64,000 bases of DNA from Desertimonas sp963786985. GTDB lineage: Bacteria; Actinomycetota; Acidimicrobiia; Acidimicrobiales; Ilumatobacteraceae. Position numbers and translations under genes: made by a program. The stretch is taken from positions 62,001 through 126,000 of the forward strand of contig CAWBBL010000021.1 of assembly GCA_963786985.1 (NCBI GenBank), read 5' to 3'. The notes under the pieces are model-generated. The model had not been told where the DNA came from and made no database searches. It worked only from the letters and a program-made list of their open reading frames with translations. This document shows positions 49,874 to 60,837 of the stretch, piece by piece (position 1 is the stretch's first letter; each line of letters begins with the position of its first letter).

Positions 49874-50893
49874 GTGAAGGTCGACGCCATGCTCGGTGGG
49901 CCGCTCGGGGCGACGGGCGAACTGGCCCATGAGCTCGAGGGCATCGGCTATTCCGCCGGCTGGAGCATCGAAGGCGCCAACGATCCGTTCCTTCCCCTGG
50001 TGCTCGCCGCCGAGCACTCCTCGTCGCTGGAGCTCGGAACGGCGATCGCCGTGGCCTTCGCCCGCAACCCGATGACGCTGGCGAGCACCGCATGGGATCT
50101 TCAGGCGATGTCCGGCGGGCGGTTCATCCTCGGCCTGGGATCACAGATCAAGCCGCACATCACCAAGCGTTTCTCGATGCCATGGGGCCATCCGGCGGCG
50201 CGGATGCGCGAGCTGATCTTGGCGATCCGGGCGATCTGGGACACCTGGCTGACCGGAGCACCACTGCAGTTCCGCGGCGAGTTCTACACGCACACGCTGA
50301 TGACTCCGTTCTTCACTCCGGACCGCAGCGTCGTCGAGTCCGTCGGCGTGCCGCGCATCTTCTTGGCCGGCGTCGGGCCGGCGATGACCGCAGTCGCCGG
50401 CGAGGTGGCCGACGGGTTCATCTGCCACCCGTTCACCACCGAGCGATACCTGCGTGAGGTGACGCTGCCGGCGTTGCAGCAGGGCAGGGCGCGGTGCGGC
50501 AAGGATCTCGACGGGTTCGAGATCAGCGGGCCGAGCTTCGTCGTCACCGGGAGCAACGACGCCGAGGTCGCCCTCGCCGATCGGGCGACGCGTCAGCAGA
50601 TGGCGTTCTACGGCTCGACCCCGGCCTATCGCGCGGTGCTCGACCTGCATGGCTGGGGCGGGCTCCAGGACGAGTTCAACCGCCTGTCCAAGGCCGGCGA
50701 GTGGGCACGGATGGGTGAGCTCGTCGACGACGAGATGCTCGGCGCCTTCGCCGTGGTCGCCGAACCCGAAGACCTCCCCGCCCGACTGACGGATCGCTTC
50801 GGCGACGCCGTCACGCGGATCTCCTTGTCGATCCCCTACCGCACCGATCCGGCGCGCTGGTCCGCCGTCATCGCCGGGCTCCAAGCCATCTGA
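49874..50893 (+). CDS. LLM-class F420-dependent oxidoreductase
   Basis: A 339-residue luciferase-like TIM-barrel protein (ELGTAIAVAFARNPMTLASTAWDLQAMSGGRFILGLGSQIKPHITKRFSMPWGHPAARMREL), the pattern of actinobacterial F420-dependent members (TIGR03617-like). It likely uses coenzyme F420 for hydride transfer. TACAGT lies 7 nt before the GTG, so the message is probably leaderless. Divergent from the MarR regulator. Substrate unknown. Confidence 0.9.
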   Translation: MKVDAMLGGPLGATGELAHELEGIGYSAGWSIEGANDPFLPLVLAAEHSSSLELGTAIAVAFARNPMTLASTAWDLQAMSGGRFILGLGSQIKPHITKRFSMPWGHPAARMRELILAIRAIWDTWLTGAPLQFRGEFYTHTLMTPFFTPDRSVVESVGVPRIFLAGVGPAMTAVAGEVADGFICHPFTTERYLREVTLPALQQGRARCGKDLDGFEISGPSFVVTGSNDAEVALADRATRQQMAFYGSTPAYRAVLDLHGWGGLQDEFNRLSKAGEWARMGELVDDEMLGAFAVVAEPEDLPARLTDRFGDAVTRISLSIPYRTDPARWSAVIAGLQAI

Positions 50894-50902
50894 CCGTGTT
50901 GG

Positions 50903-51955
<1,053 letters not shown>

Positions 51956-51965
51956 CACCGTGGCC

Positions 51966-53669
51966 TCAGGCGAGCTGCAAGTCGTCGTCGAGATACTGCT
52001 CCTTGCACTTCGTCCGCTGCAGCTTGCCGGACGACGTCTTGGGCAGCGTGCCGGGGCGCACGAGCATGACGTCGCGTGGCGGGATCCCACACACCTCCAG
52101 CGTGCGATGATGCACTCGGGCGCGCAATGGATCGAGCTCGGCGCCGGCGACGCGCACCTCGGCGACGACGACGACGCTCTCCTTGCCCTTGTAGCCGTCG
52201 ACGCCGATGGCGATCACGTTGCCGGCGCGCACGCCGTCCACGGCGGCGACGGCACGCTCGATGTCCTCCGGGAAGACGTTGCGCCCGCCGACGATGATCA
52301 CGTCCTTGATCCGCCCGCACAGCACCAGCTCGCCGTCGAGTTGGTAGGCCAGATCACCCGTCCGCAACCAATCGTCGTGGAACAGTGCGGCGGTGGCGTC
52401 GGCCCGGCGGTAGTAGCCGGACGTCACCGACGTTCCGCGGATGACCAGTTCCCCGACATGACGCTCCGGACGCTCCTCGAAGGTGTCCGGGTCGACGACG
52501 CGGATCTCCAGGCCGGGAACCGCCCGGCCGAGCAACGGCAGGCGCCGAGCGCTGACGGCGAACTCGTCGGGATCGTCGACGACGACGGGCTTGGCGACGC
52601 GGTCGCGCTCGAGCACGACGCGATCGACGGTGTCGCACTCCATCCCCCGCCCGCGCGGTGGGAACGTCCCGGCGATCGCCACCTCGGCCATCCCGAACGC
52701 CGGGAACACCGCCCCGGGCCGGAATCCGTGCGGCTCGGCGGCGGCGACGAAGGCGTCCATCGCGTCGGGGTCGACGGGCTCAGCGCCCGACAGGGCGAGG
52801 GTCAACGACGACAGGTCGAGGCCAGCGGATCGCCGCAGCGCCCGGGTCGCCAAGACCCACGAGAAGTTCGGCCCGGCGGTGGCCGTGCCGCGCCAGTCGG
52901 AGATCCACTGCATCCAGTTCGCCGGATGGGCGAGGAAGTCCTGCGGCGCAGCGAGGACGAGGTCGACCCCGGTGGTCATCGGGATGGCCAGGAACCCGAC
53001 GAGGCCCATGTCGTGATACAGGGGCAGCCACGACACCATCACCTCCTCTCCGAGCTCGGCCGCCTCGGCGATCGCATCGATGTTCGCCGACAGGACGCGA
53101 TCGGGGATCATCACGCCCTTCGGCTCGCTCGTCGAACCACTCGTGTACTGGAGGATGACGAGCCGTTCGGGATCCGCCGGAGGCATCTCCCACGCGTCGG
53201 CAGTCGGCACGTTCGGCGCACCAGGCAACATGCTGGACAACGGCGCAGTCGGCGGGTCTCCCGGAGCCGGCTCGTACACGCCGGCGAAGAGGTCGTCGAT
53301 GAGCAGCAGCTTGGCGTCGCCATGGCGGATGCGCGCCCGGGTCGAGGCGACGAACTCGTCGAGCGATCCCATGCGCATCGGCAAGGGAAGAACCATCGAG
53401 GTCAGCCCGGCAAGCCAGCACGCCCGGACGGCGGTGACCAGCGCCCGGCTCGTCGGCCCGAGCACGGCGACGTGGTCCCCTGGGATCAAACCCTGCGACT
53501 GGAGGGCCGCCGCCACTGCGCACGCTTCGTCGTGGATCTGCCGCCACGAGATCGTGACCGGTCCGTCGGGGGCGACCGACGATCCGACGAACGTGACCCC
53601 GTGTCCCGAGTCGGCGGCGAGCGTGAGCCGGTCGGCCGTCGCCGACGATGACGGCGGGAAGGACGTCAT
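51966..53669 (-). CDS. Fatty acyl-CoA/acyl-AMP ligase (AMP-binding enzyme)
   Basis: A 567-residue adenylate-forming enzyme. The P-loop-like motif LQYTSGSTSEPKGVMI, SWLPLYHDMGLVGFL, the A5-like FGMAEVA, the hinge YQLDGELVLCGRIKDVIIVGGRNVFPEDIE and the C-terminal catalytic lysine PKTSSGKLQRTKCKEQYL are present. HDMGL and the overall pattern resemble fatty-acyl-AMP ligases (FAAL/FadD32 type) used in lipid or polyketide assembly. TACCGT lies 7 nt before the ATG at 53669, deciding it over a GTG 18 bp upstream. Confidence 0.9.
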   Translation of the reverse strand: MTSFPPSSSATADRLTLAADSGHGVTFVGSSVAPDGPVTISWRQIHDEACAVAAALQSQGLIPGDHVAVLGPTSRALVTAVRACWLAGLTSMVLPLPMRMGSLDEFVASTRARIRHGDAKLLLIDDLFAGVYEPAPGDPPTAPLSSMLPGAPNVPTADAWEMPPADPERLVILQYTSGSTSEPKGVMIPDRVLSANIDAIAEAAELGEEVMVSWLPLYHDMGLVGFLAIPMTTGVDLVLAAPQDFLAHPANWMQWISDWRGTATAGPNFSWVLATRALRRSAGLDLSSLTLALSGAEPVDPDAMDAFVAAAEPHGFRPGAVFPAFGMAEVAIAGTFPPRGRGMECDTVDRVVLERDRVAKPVVVDDPDEFAVSARRLPLLGRAVPGLEIRVVDPDTFEERPERHVGELVIRGTSVTSGYYRRADATAALFHDDWLRTGDLAYQLDGELVLCGRIKDVIIVGGRNVFPEDIERAVAAVDGVRAGNVIAIGVDGYKGKESVVVVAEVRVAGAELDPLRARVHHRTLEVCGIPPRDVMLVRPGTLPKTSSGKLQRTKCKEQYLDDDLQLA

Positions 53670-53729
53670 GGCGATGACGGTACTCACCCTCGGGGTCGGG
53701 GAAGACGACCACTAGCATGAGTCGCTCAT

Positions 53730-56624
53730 ATGTCGACGGAAACCACCAGTTCAGAGCCTTCGTCACCGGAGACCGGAGAGGCTCCGCCGTTCCGCTACAA
53801 CGCGACCCTGGCGGCCGACCTCGAACTTCGCTGGCAGGACCAGTGGGATGCCGAGCACGTCTTCGAGACGCCCAACCCCGCCGGCTCGCTCGCCGATCCC
53901 ACCGCCGTGGAAGCCGCCGGCGAGAAGCTGTTCATCCTCGACATGTTCCCGTACCCGTCGGACTACGGCTTGCACGTCGGCCATCCGCTCGGATTCATCG
54001 GCACCGACGTGTTCGCCCGGTATCAGCGGATGGCCGGTCGCCACGTGCTGTACACCATGGGCTTCGACGCCTTCGGCCTGCCCGCCGAGCAGTTTGCCGT
54101 GCAGACCGGACAGCACCCGGCCGTCACGACGGCGTCGAACGTCGTCAACTACCGCAAGCAGCTGCGCCGGCTGGGGATGAGCCACGACGTGCGACGCTCC
54201 GTCGAGACGACCGACCCCCGGTACTACAAGTGGACGCAGTGGATCTTCGCCCGCATCTTCGACGCGTGGTACGACCCCGACGCCACGTCCGCCGATGGTG
54301 ACGCCGGCCGAGCGCGGCCGATCGCCGAGCTCGTTGCCGAGTACGAGGGAGGCACCCGGCCGACGCCTGGTGGGCGGGCCTGGTCGTCGCTGACGGCGGC
54401 CGAACGCGCCGCGATCATCGACCCGCAGCGCCTGGCCTACGTCGCCGAAGCGCCGGTCAACTGGTGCCCGGGGCTGGGCACAGTCGTCGCCAATGAGGAA
54501 GTCACCGCCGACGGTCGCAGTGATCGTGGCAACTTCCCCGTGTTCAAGCGCACGATGCGCCAGTGGATGATGCGCATCACGGCGTATGCCGACCGACTGA
54601 TCGACGACCTCGACCGGCTCGACTGGACCGACGCCCTGAAGACGATGCAGCGCAACTGGATCGGACGGTCGACTGGAGCGCGCATCGACTTCGACTCGCC
54701 CGCCGGTCCGATCTCGGTGTTCACGACGCGACCCGACACCCTGTTCGGGGCCACGTTCATGGTCCTCGCACCCGACCATCCGTTGGTGCCGGACCTGACG
54801 ATCGGCGAGCAGGCCATGGAGGTGGTCGCCTACCGCAAGGAAGTGGCCGCCGAGCAGGAGAGCGAGCGCCTCGACGAAGACCGGGCGAAGAGCGGAGTGT
54901 TCACCGGTTCGTACGCCACCAACCCGGCGACCGGCGAGGACATCCCGATCTGGATCGCCGACTACGTGCTGATGGGGTACGGCACGGGAGCGATCATGGC
55001 CGTGCCGTGCGGCGATCAGCGCGACTTCGAGTTCGCCAGCGCCTACGGACTCGACATCCGGGCGATCCAGCGGCCCCCCGACGAGTGGTTCGCCGCCCAT
55101 CTCATCAAGCCGACGCTGGACACCCGCTACTGGCCCGAGGCGTTCGTCGGCGATGCCCCGTACGTCAACTCGTCGACCCGCGAGCTGTCGCTCGACGACC
55201 TCGCCTCGGTCGCCGATGGGGTCGCCGCGGTCAACGAGTGGCTGGAGTCCCGCGGCTTCGGCGAGGCGACGATCACCTACAAGCTGCGTGACTGGCTGTT
55301 CGCCAGGCAGCGCTATTGGGGCGAGCCGATCCCGGTCGTCTACGACGCCGCCGGTGATCCCCACGTCTTGCCCGACGAGATGTTGCCGCTGACGCTGCCC
55401 GACACCGATCAGTTCTCGCCGCGCTCGTTCGATCCCGACGATGAGTTCTCCGAGCCGGAGAGCCCACTCGATCGGGTCACCGACTGGGTGGAGGTGACGC
55501 TCGACCTGGGTGACGGCGAACAGGCCTATCGCCGCGACACCAACGTGATGCCGCAGTGGGCCGGATCGTGCTGGTACGAGCTGCGCTACTGCGACCCGGA
55601 CAACGACGACGTGTTCGTCGATCCGGCCGCCGAGCGCTACTGGATGGGCCCGCGCACCGACCTGCGTCCCGACCATCCCGGTGGGGTCGATCTGTACGTC
55701 GGCGGCGTCGAGCACGCCGTCCTCCATCTGCTGTACGCCCGCTTCTGGCACAAGGTCCTGTTCGATCTCGGCTACTTGTCGTCGTCGGAGCCGTTCGCCC
55801 GGCTGTTCAACCAGGGCTACGTGCTCGCCGCCGCCTACGAGGACGAGCGGGGCATCTACGTGCCGGCTGATGACGTCGTCATCGACGCCGCCGGCACTCC
55901 GAGCTACGAGGGCCGTCCCGTCACCCGGCACTGGGGCAAGATGGGCAAGAGCCTCAAGAACTCCGTGTCGCCGGAGCAGATCTACGACGGCTACGGCGCC
56001 GACACGCTCCGTCTGCACCTGATGGCGATGGGTCCGTTGGATGCCTCCCGGCCATGGGAGACCCGCGATGTCGTCGGCATGTTTCGCTTCCTGCAGCGGC
56101 TGTGGCGCAACGTGATCGACGAACAGACCGGGGAGCCGCACGTCGTCGACGCGCCCGCCGACGAGGCCACTACCAAGCTGCTGCACCGCACCATCGCTGC
56201 CGTGCGCGCCGACATGGAGGCGCTGCGCTTCAACACGGCGATCGCCAAGCTGATCGAGCTCAACAACCACGTCACCAAGCTCGCGGCGACTCCTCGCGAC
56301 GTCGCCGAGGCGCTGGTGTTGATGGCGTCGCCGCTCGTGCCCCACGTCGGCGAGGAGCTCTGGCGCCGGCTCGGGCACGACGCGACGATCGCCTACGAGC
56401 CGATGCCGACCGCCGATCCGGCGCTACTCGTCGAGGACACGGTCGAGTACCCGGTGCAGGTCAACGGCAAGGTCCGCAGCCACATCACCGTCGCCGCCGA
56501 CGCCGACACGGCGGCCGTCGAGCAAGCTGCCCTCGCCGACCCCAAGGTGCAGGCGGCGATGGACGGTGCCGACGCCAAGAAGGTGATCGTCGTCCCCGGC
56601 CGGATGGTCAACGTCGTCGTCTGA
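53730..56624 (+). CDS. leuS: Leucyl-tRNA synthetase
   Basis: A 964-residue class I synthetase charging tRNA-Leu. The HIGH-type motif is GLHVGHPLGF (following MFPYPSDY), the KMSKS-type motif is KMGKSLKNS. The CP1 editing domain (FTTRPDTLFGATFMVLAPDHPLV) and the C-terminal VQVNGKVRSHITVAADAD tail are present. It has a 20-residue Ser/Thr/Glu-rich N-terminal extension and an insert before LAYVAEAPVNWCPGLGTVVANEEV, common in actinobacteria. A TAGCAT box lies 11 nt before the ATG. Confidence 0.97.
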   Translation: MSTETTSSEPSSPETGEAPPFRYNATLAADLELRWQDQWDAEHVFETPNPAGSLADPTAVEAAGEKLFILDMFPYPSDYGLHVGHPLGFIGTDVFARYQRMAGRHVLYTMGFDAFGLPAEQFAVQTGQHPAVTTASNVVNYRKQLRRLGMSHDVRRSVETTDPRYYKWTQWIFARIFDAWYDPDATSADGDAGRARPIAELVAEYEGGTRPTPGGRAWSSLTAAERAAIIDPQRLAYVAEAPVNWCPGLGTVVANEEVTADGRSDRGNFPVFKRTMRQWMMRITAYADRLIDDLDRLDWTDALKTMQRNWIGRSTGARIDFDSPAGPISVFTTRPDTLFGATFMVLAPDHPLVPDLTIGEQAMEVVAYRKEVAAEQESERLDEDRAKSGVFTGSYATNPATGEDIPIWIADYVLMGYGTGAIMAVPCGDQRDFEFASAYGLDIRAIQRPPDEWFAAHLIKPTLDTRYWPEAFVGDAPYVNSSTRELSLDDLASVADGVAAVNEWLESRGFGEATITYKLRDWLFARQRYWGEPIPVVYDAAGDPHVLPDEMLPLTLPDTDQFSPRSFDPDDEFSEPESPLDRVTDWVEVTLDLGDGEQAYRRDTNVMPQWAGSCWYELRYCDPDNDDVFVDPAAERYWMGPRTDLRPDHPGGVDLYVGGVEHAVLHLLYARFWHKVLFDLGYLSSSEPFARLFNQGYVLAAAYEDERGIYVPADDVVIDAAGTPSYEGRPVTRHWGKMGKSLKNSVSPEQIYDGYGADTLRLHLMAMGPLDASRPWETRDVVGMFRFLQRLWRNVIDEQTGEPHVVDAPADEATTKLLHRTIAAVRADMEALRFNTAIAKLIELNNHVTKLAATPRDVAEALVLMASPLVPHVGEELWRRLGHDATIAYEPMPTADPALLVEDTVEYPVQVNGKVRSHITVAADADTAAVEQAALADPKVQAAMDGADAKKVIVVPGRMVNVVV

Positions 56625-56641
56625 CGTTTCGCCGTCGCCCG

Positions 56642-56721
56642 CCCGAGTGTTTGCGGCCACCCGAGTGTTTCCAGCCGGACCCTGTCGCCGCTGGCACTCG
56701 GGTCGACGGAAACACTCGGGT
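56642..56721. repeat. Dispersed intergenic repeat family A, copy 3
   Basis: CCCGAGTGT (56642) and ACCCGAGTGT (56659) with the same TTGCGGCC spacer as copy 1, then inverted units GCACTCGGGT (56694) and ACACTCGGGT (56712-56721). Located between the convergent leuS and msrB genes, touching the msrB stop; could form alternative hairpins. Confidence 0.8.
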
Positions 56722-57123
56722 CTAGTCGGGCGGCTGGGCGTCGAAGTCGAGGGCCAGGCTGTTCATGCAGTAGCGCGCTCCGGTCGGCTGGGGGCCGTCG
56801 GGGAACACGTGGCCGAGGTGCGACCCGCAGCGCCGGCAGCGCACCTCGGTGCGCACCATGCCATGGTCGCGGTCCTCGATCAGTTCGACGGCGTCGGCGA
56901 CCTTCGGCTCATAGAAGCTCGGCCACCCGCTGTGCGACTCGAACTTCGTCGCCGAGTCGAACAGCTCGGCGCCACACGCTGCGCAGCGGTAGGTGCCGTC
57001 GGCGTGGCTGCGCACGTGCTCACCACTCCACGGCGCTTCGGTCCCCGCCTCGCGAAGGATGTGGTACTGCTCCGGCGTCAGTTGCTCGCGCCACTCCGCC
57101 TCTGACCGTTCGATCTCCGGCAT
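56722..57123 (-). CDS. msrB: Peptide methionine (R)-S-oxide reductase MsrB
   Basis: A 133-residue MsrB that repairs methionine-R-sulfoxide. Zinc-binding CAAC and CRRC pairs, the substrate motif ESHSGWPSFYEP, GSHLGHVFPDGP and the catalytic cysteine in RYCMNSLAL are all present. TAGGGT lies 6 nt before the ATG, suggesting leaderless expression. Confidence 0.95.
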   Translation of the reverse strand: MPEIERSEAEWREQLTPEQYHILREAGTEAPWSGEHVRSHADGTYRCAACGAELFDSATKFESHSGWPSFYEPKVADAVELIEDRDHGMVRTEVRCRRCGSHLGHVFPDGPQPTGARYCMNSLALDFDAQPPD

Positions 57124-57188
57124 GAATCCACCCTACGGCTGTCGCCACGTCGAAGCACGTCCCCGCCGACCGGCTAGACAACTGGGAG

Positions 57189-57710
57189 ATGAGCGACAGC
57201 GATGTTGACGAGGCCAAGGACGCCGAGGGCGAACGCCCGGCCCAGGAGCTCGACGACGTCGCCGATCGTGACGAGCTGCGTCGTCGTTACGCGATGCTCC
57301 TCCAAGAGCTGCGCGTGGTGTTGCCGGGAGTCCAGGTGCTGATGGCGTTCTTGCTCACCGCGCCGTTCGCCCAGCGCTTCTCCGAGCTCGACGACCTTGG
57401 TCGAAACGCCTATCTCCTCGCCTTGACGAGCGCGATGGCGTCGACGATCTGCCTGCTGTCGCCGACCGTGTTCCACCGCGTCGCCGACCGCACGGCCCGA
57501 CGGGTCCGGCTGATCTGGAGCATCCGCCTCGCCGTCGTCGGCATCGTCCTGCTGGCGGTGGCCTTGACCGCGGCGATGTGGTGCATCACCCGCCTGGTGT
57601 TCGGGACGACGGAGGCGACGGTCGTCGCCGTCGGTGCCATCACCTTGTTCGGGGTCGTGTGGATCGCCCTGCCGCTGAGCGTCGGCGGGTCCCGGCGGCG
57701 GACCAGCTGA
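57189..57710 (+). CDS. DUF6328-type membrane protein
   Basis: A 173-residue protein: acidic N-terminus, then the segment RRRYAMLLQELRVVLPGVQVLMAFLLTAPFAQRF typical of the DUF6328 family, and about four membrane helices. Function unknown. GGGAG stands just before the ATG. It ends adjacent to the convergent YceI gene. Confidence 0.85.
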   Translation: MSDSDVDEAKDAEGERPAQELDDVADRDELRRRYAMLLQELRVVLPGVQVLMAFLLTAPFAQRFSELDDLGRNAYLLALTSAMASTICLLSPTVFHRVADRTARRVRLIWSIRLAVVGIVLLAVALTAAMWCITRLVFGTTEATVVAVGAITLFGVVWIALPLSVGGSRRRTS

Positions 57711-58547
57711 TCACGCCTGGCTGAAGAACAGCTGCAGCTCGATGACACCCTCGTCCTCGGCCGACACCACGACGGGGGCACTCGGCACGCTGACTCCGTA
57801 GTCGGCGAACACGACGTCGAGCGAACCGACGACCACGATGTTTTCGCCGACCACCTGGGCGTCGAGCGGAATCGTCACCGGAGTTGTCACCCCGTGGATC
57901 GTCAACTCGCCGGTCGCTTGCACGCTCACCGACTCACCGGATTCGACGGCGGTGCCCAGCTCGATCGGTTCGGTGAGCACGAACGTTGCGGCCGGGAACT
58001 CGTCGGTTCCCAGGGCGCTCTGAACCTTGTCGTCACGGCGACCCTCGTTCGTCGTGATCGCGGTCATGTCCGCTTCGATCGTCACGTCGCTGACCGTCGT
58101 GCCGGCGATGACCAGCGTGCCGGTGACCTCGGGGGTCCGACCGACGGCGGTGGTCGATCCGATTCCCGTCAGCTCCTCTTCGACCCGGAACCCGACGAAC
58201 GTGCCCGTCGAGTCCTCGTAGCTGAACTCGCCGATCGACGTGTCGACCGACCACGTCCCGGTCACGCCGCTCTCCGCGGCACCGCTGGTACCAGCAGCCG
58301 CGGTGGCCTCGGTGGCTGCTGTGGAAGACACCACCGTCGGCGTCACCTCGGCGGCCACGGTGTCGGCACTCTCGACCTGGGCGACGGCGTCACCGATGCT
58401 CACGGCGTCAGGCGCGTCATCGCGGAAGAACCACCAGATGAACGCGCCGGCGGCGACGAGCACGACAACAACGGCGCTGAGTCCCCACTTGAGCAGGCGT
58501 CTCCGGTGCCGCGGCGTGCTGGGGGTTCCTGTCGGCGGAGTGTTCAC
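57711..58547 (-). CDS. Membrane-anchored YceI family protein
   Basis: A 278-residue protein with an N-terminal anchor (LLKWGLSAVVVVLVAAGAFIWWFF), an Ala/Thr-rich linker and a YceI domain from about residue 100 (GTWSVDTSIGEFSYEDSTGTFVGFRVEEELTGIG; IEADMTAITTNEGRRDDKVQSALGTDEFPAATFVLTEPIEL; ATGELTIHGVTTPVTIPLDAQVVG). YceI domains are lipocalin-like barrels binding polyisoprenoid lipids; the protein faces outward. GGAACCCCCC precedes the GTG/ATG region. Ligand unverified. Confidence 0.92.
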   Translation of the reverse strand: MNTPPTGTPSTPRHRRRLLKWGLSAVVVVLVAAGAFIWWFFRDDAPDAVSIGDAVAQVESADTVAAEVTPTVVSSTAATEATAAAGTSGAAESGVTGTWSVDTSIGEFSYEDSTGTFVGFRVEEELTGIGSTTAVGRTPEVTGTLVIAGTTVSDVTIEADMTAITTNEGRRDDKVQSALGTDEFPAATFVLTEPIELGTAVESGESVSVQATGELTIHGVTTPVTIPLDAQVVGENIVVVGSLDVVFADYGVSVPSAPVVVSAEDEGVIELQLFFSQA

Positions 58548-58687
58548 GGGGGGTTCCTTGTGGTGTCGGGAGGTTCACGGACGGGCGTCATCCTGCCCGG
58601 CCATCCTGGGAATCAGCTGAGACTCCGCCCAGCGTGAGCACGGACTTCTCCTGGACGACTCACAGCGAACTCCCAGCAACCGCTGCC

Positions 58688-59383
58688 ATGCTCGTCCTGG
58701 TGAACCGCCAGCACCTGCTCATCGTCGACGACGAGGACAACCTGCGCTCGATGCTCGCCGCCGCCCTGCAGCACCACGGTTTCACCGTGACGACCGCCGC
58801 CAACGGACGGCAGGCGCTCGACATGGTCGCCAAGCAGCGCCCCGATCTCGTGCTCCTCGATGTGATGATGCCGGACCTCGACGGGTTCGAGGTGTGTCGC
58901 CGGCTGCGCACCGACGGCGACCGCACGCCCGTGCTGTTCCTCACGGCCCGGGATTCCACCGAGGACAAGGTCCGCGGTCTCACCCTGGGCGGCGACGACT
59001 ATCTGCAGAAGCCGTTCAGCCTCGACGAGTTGATCGCCCGGGCCCAGGCAGTTCTGCGCCGCACGTCCGACAACCAGGGATCGTCCAGCGTGCTGCAATG
59101 CGCCGACTTGGAGCTGGACGACGATGCTCACCGGGTGCGGCGGGCCGGTGAGGACGTGTCGCTGTCGCCCACCGAGTACAACCTGCTTCGCTACCTGCTG
59201 ATCAACCAGGGGCGGGTGGTCTCCAAGGCGCAGATCCTCGATCACGTGTGGCACTACGACTTCGGCGGCGACGGCAGCGTGGTCGAGACCTACATCGGCT
59301 ACCTGCGTCGCAAGGTCGACCATGTCGAGCCCAAGTTGATCCACACGCTGCGCGGCGTGGGATATGCACTGCGCGTGCAGTGA
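58688..59383 (+). CDS. Two-component response regulator, OmpR family
   Basis: A receiver domain (acidic pair IVDDED; phospho-acceptor near Asp58 in LLDVMMPDLDG; conserved lysine in LQKPF) followed by an OmpR-type winged helix (LSPTEYNLLRYLLINQGRVVSKAQILDHVW ... VETYIGYLRRKVD). It pairs with the histidine kinase 12 bp downstream. In-frame starts also exist at 58634 and 58700; the receiver begins right after 58700, so the shorter ones are likelier. Confidence 0.93.
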   Translation: MLVLVNRQHLLIVDDEDNLRSMLAAALQHHGFTVTTAANGRQALDMVAKQRPDLVLLDVMMPDLDGFEVCRRLRTDGDRTPVLFLTARDSTEDKVRGLTLGGDDYLQKPFSLDELIARAQAVLRRTSDNQGSSSVLQCADLELDDDAHRVRRAGEDVSLSPTEYNLLRYLLINQGRVVSKAQILDHVWHYDFGGDGSVVETYIGYLRRKVDHVEPKLIHTLRGVGYALRVQ

Positions 59384-59395
59384 GGCCGTCGACCG

Positions 59396-60811
59396 ATGAG
59401 CCTGCGCACTCGACTCCTCGTCGGGATGGCATTCGTCGCCGCCGTGCTCGTCGTCGTCGCGGCGATCGTCACGTCGGCGACGCGCGCCCAGCTCGTCGAC
59501 CAGATCGACGAACGCCTCGCGTCGTACTCCCGTGGAGGTCGCGAGCTGTGGCTGGGTGAGCCGGGCGAAGCCCGCGATGGGCCGCCCGGACCGTTGCCGT
59601 CCGGGGGGCCGGAGCGCCGCAGCGACGCCTTCCAGGGCTACGTCGACGCGGACGGCGAGCTCGTCACCGTGTTCGCACCGAACGTCGGCTTCGGTGAGGA
59701 CCGCGCGGTGCCGGCGCTCGGCGGCGAGGATCTGCCGACGTCCGGCAGCCGCGCTCTCACCGTCGACGCCGTCGACGGCGGGGGTACGTACCGCGTGCTC
59801 GCCCGTCGAGTCGGTGACGTCACGTCGATCACCGCCCTCCCGCTCGACGACGTTCAGCGAACGGTCTCCCGCCTGGTCATCGTCGAGGTCGTCGGGTCAT
59901 TGGCGATCCTCGCCGCGCTCGGCCTCGTCAGTTGGTGGGTCGTCCACCTGGGCATCCGCCCGATCAAGGAGATGACCGTCACGGCGACCCGCATCGCCGG
60001 CGGCGACCTGGCGGTGCGTGTGCCGGAGTCGACACCGGGGACCGAGTCAGCCGACTTGGCCGTCGCCCTCAACACGATGCTCGGAAACCTGTCGACAGCC
60101 CTCGACGAGCGCACGGAGTCAGAAGGCCGATTGCGTCGGTTCGTCGCCGACGCGTCCCACGAGCTGCGCACACCCGTGACCACGATCCGCGGCTACGCCG
60201 AGCTGTACCGCCACGGCGGCCTCGCCGAACCAGTAGCACTCGACGATGCGATGCGTCGTACGGAACAGGAAGCAGCCCGCATCGGCCGGCTCGTCGACGA
60301 CATGCTGGCGTTGGCGCGGCTCGACGAGCAGCGCCCCCTCGACGTCCGTCACGTCGACCTGACGGCGCTGGCCGAGGACGCCGCCGCCGACGCGCGGGCG
60401 ACGTCGCCGAGCCGGCCGATCAGCGTCGACGTCCCGGCCTCGCCGATCTTCATCGACGGCGACGAGGACCGTCTTCGGCAGGTGATCGCCAACGTCGTCG
60501 GCAATGCCTTGGTGCACACCGACGTCGCCGTACCGGTGACGATCCGCGTCGAACGCGAGGCCTCGACCGCGACGATCTCGGTGGAGGACCGCGGGCAAGG
60601 CATGACGACAGAGGTCGCCGAGCGGGTTACCGAGCGGTTCTTCCGCGCCGACCCGTCGCGATCGCGGCATCGCGGCGGCACCGGCCTGGGACTGGCAATC
60701 GTCGACGCCACGGTGTCGGCCCATGGTGGCGCCGTGGAGATCGAGAGCGAGCCAGGAAGCGGGACGACCGTTCGCCTGACGATTCCCGTCGCCGAGCGTG
60801 AGCGCGGCTAG
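59396..60811 (+). CDS. Two-component sensor histidine kinase
   Basis: A 471-residue kinase: first membrane helix (LLVGMAFVAAVLVVVAAIVTS), extracytoplasmic sensor loop of about 130 residues, second helix (LVIVEVVGSLAILAALGLVSWWVV), HAMP domain, H-box ASHELRTPVTTIRGYAELY with the phospho-accepting histidine, N-box VIANVVGNALVH and G-boxes EDRGQGM and HRGGTGLGLAIV. Signals to the regulator encoded just upstream. Resembles the actinobacterial MprB/TcrY class; the signal is unknown. Confidence 0.95.
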   Translation: MSLRTRLLVGMAFVAAVLVVVAAIVTSATRAQLVDQIDERLASYSRGGRELWLGEPGEARDGPPGPLPSGGPERRSDAFQGYVDADGELVTVFAPNVGFGEDRAVPALGGEDLPTSGSRALTVDAVDGGGTYRVLARRVGDVTSITALPLDDVQRTVSRLVIVEVVGSLAILAALGLVSWWVVHLGIRPIKEMTVTATRIAGGDLAVRVPESTPGTESADLAVALNTMLGNLSTALDERTESEGRLRRFVADASHELRTPVTTIRGYAELYRHGGLAEPVALDDAMRRTEQEAARIGRLVDDMLALARLDEQRPLDVRHVDLTALAEDAAADARATSPSRPISVDVPASPIFIDGDEDRLRQVIANVVGNALVHTDVAVPVTIRVEREASTATISVEDRGQGMTTEVAERVTERFFRADPSRSRHRGGTGLGLAIVDATVSAHGGAVEIESEPGSGTTVRLTIPVAERERG

Positions 60812-60837
60812 CGGCACTCGGCCGGTGCGAGCGATGA

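Noticed and set aside
53763..56378. An open reading frame of over 800 codons antisense to leuS
   Set aside because: Typical shadow frame in high-G+C DNA: composition is Arg/Gly/Val-rich with no domain, and the sense strand encodes a complete LeuS.
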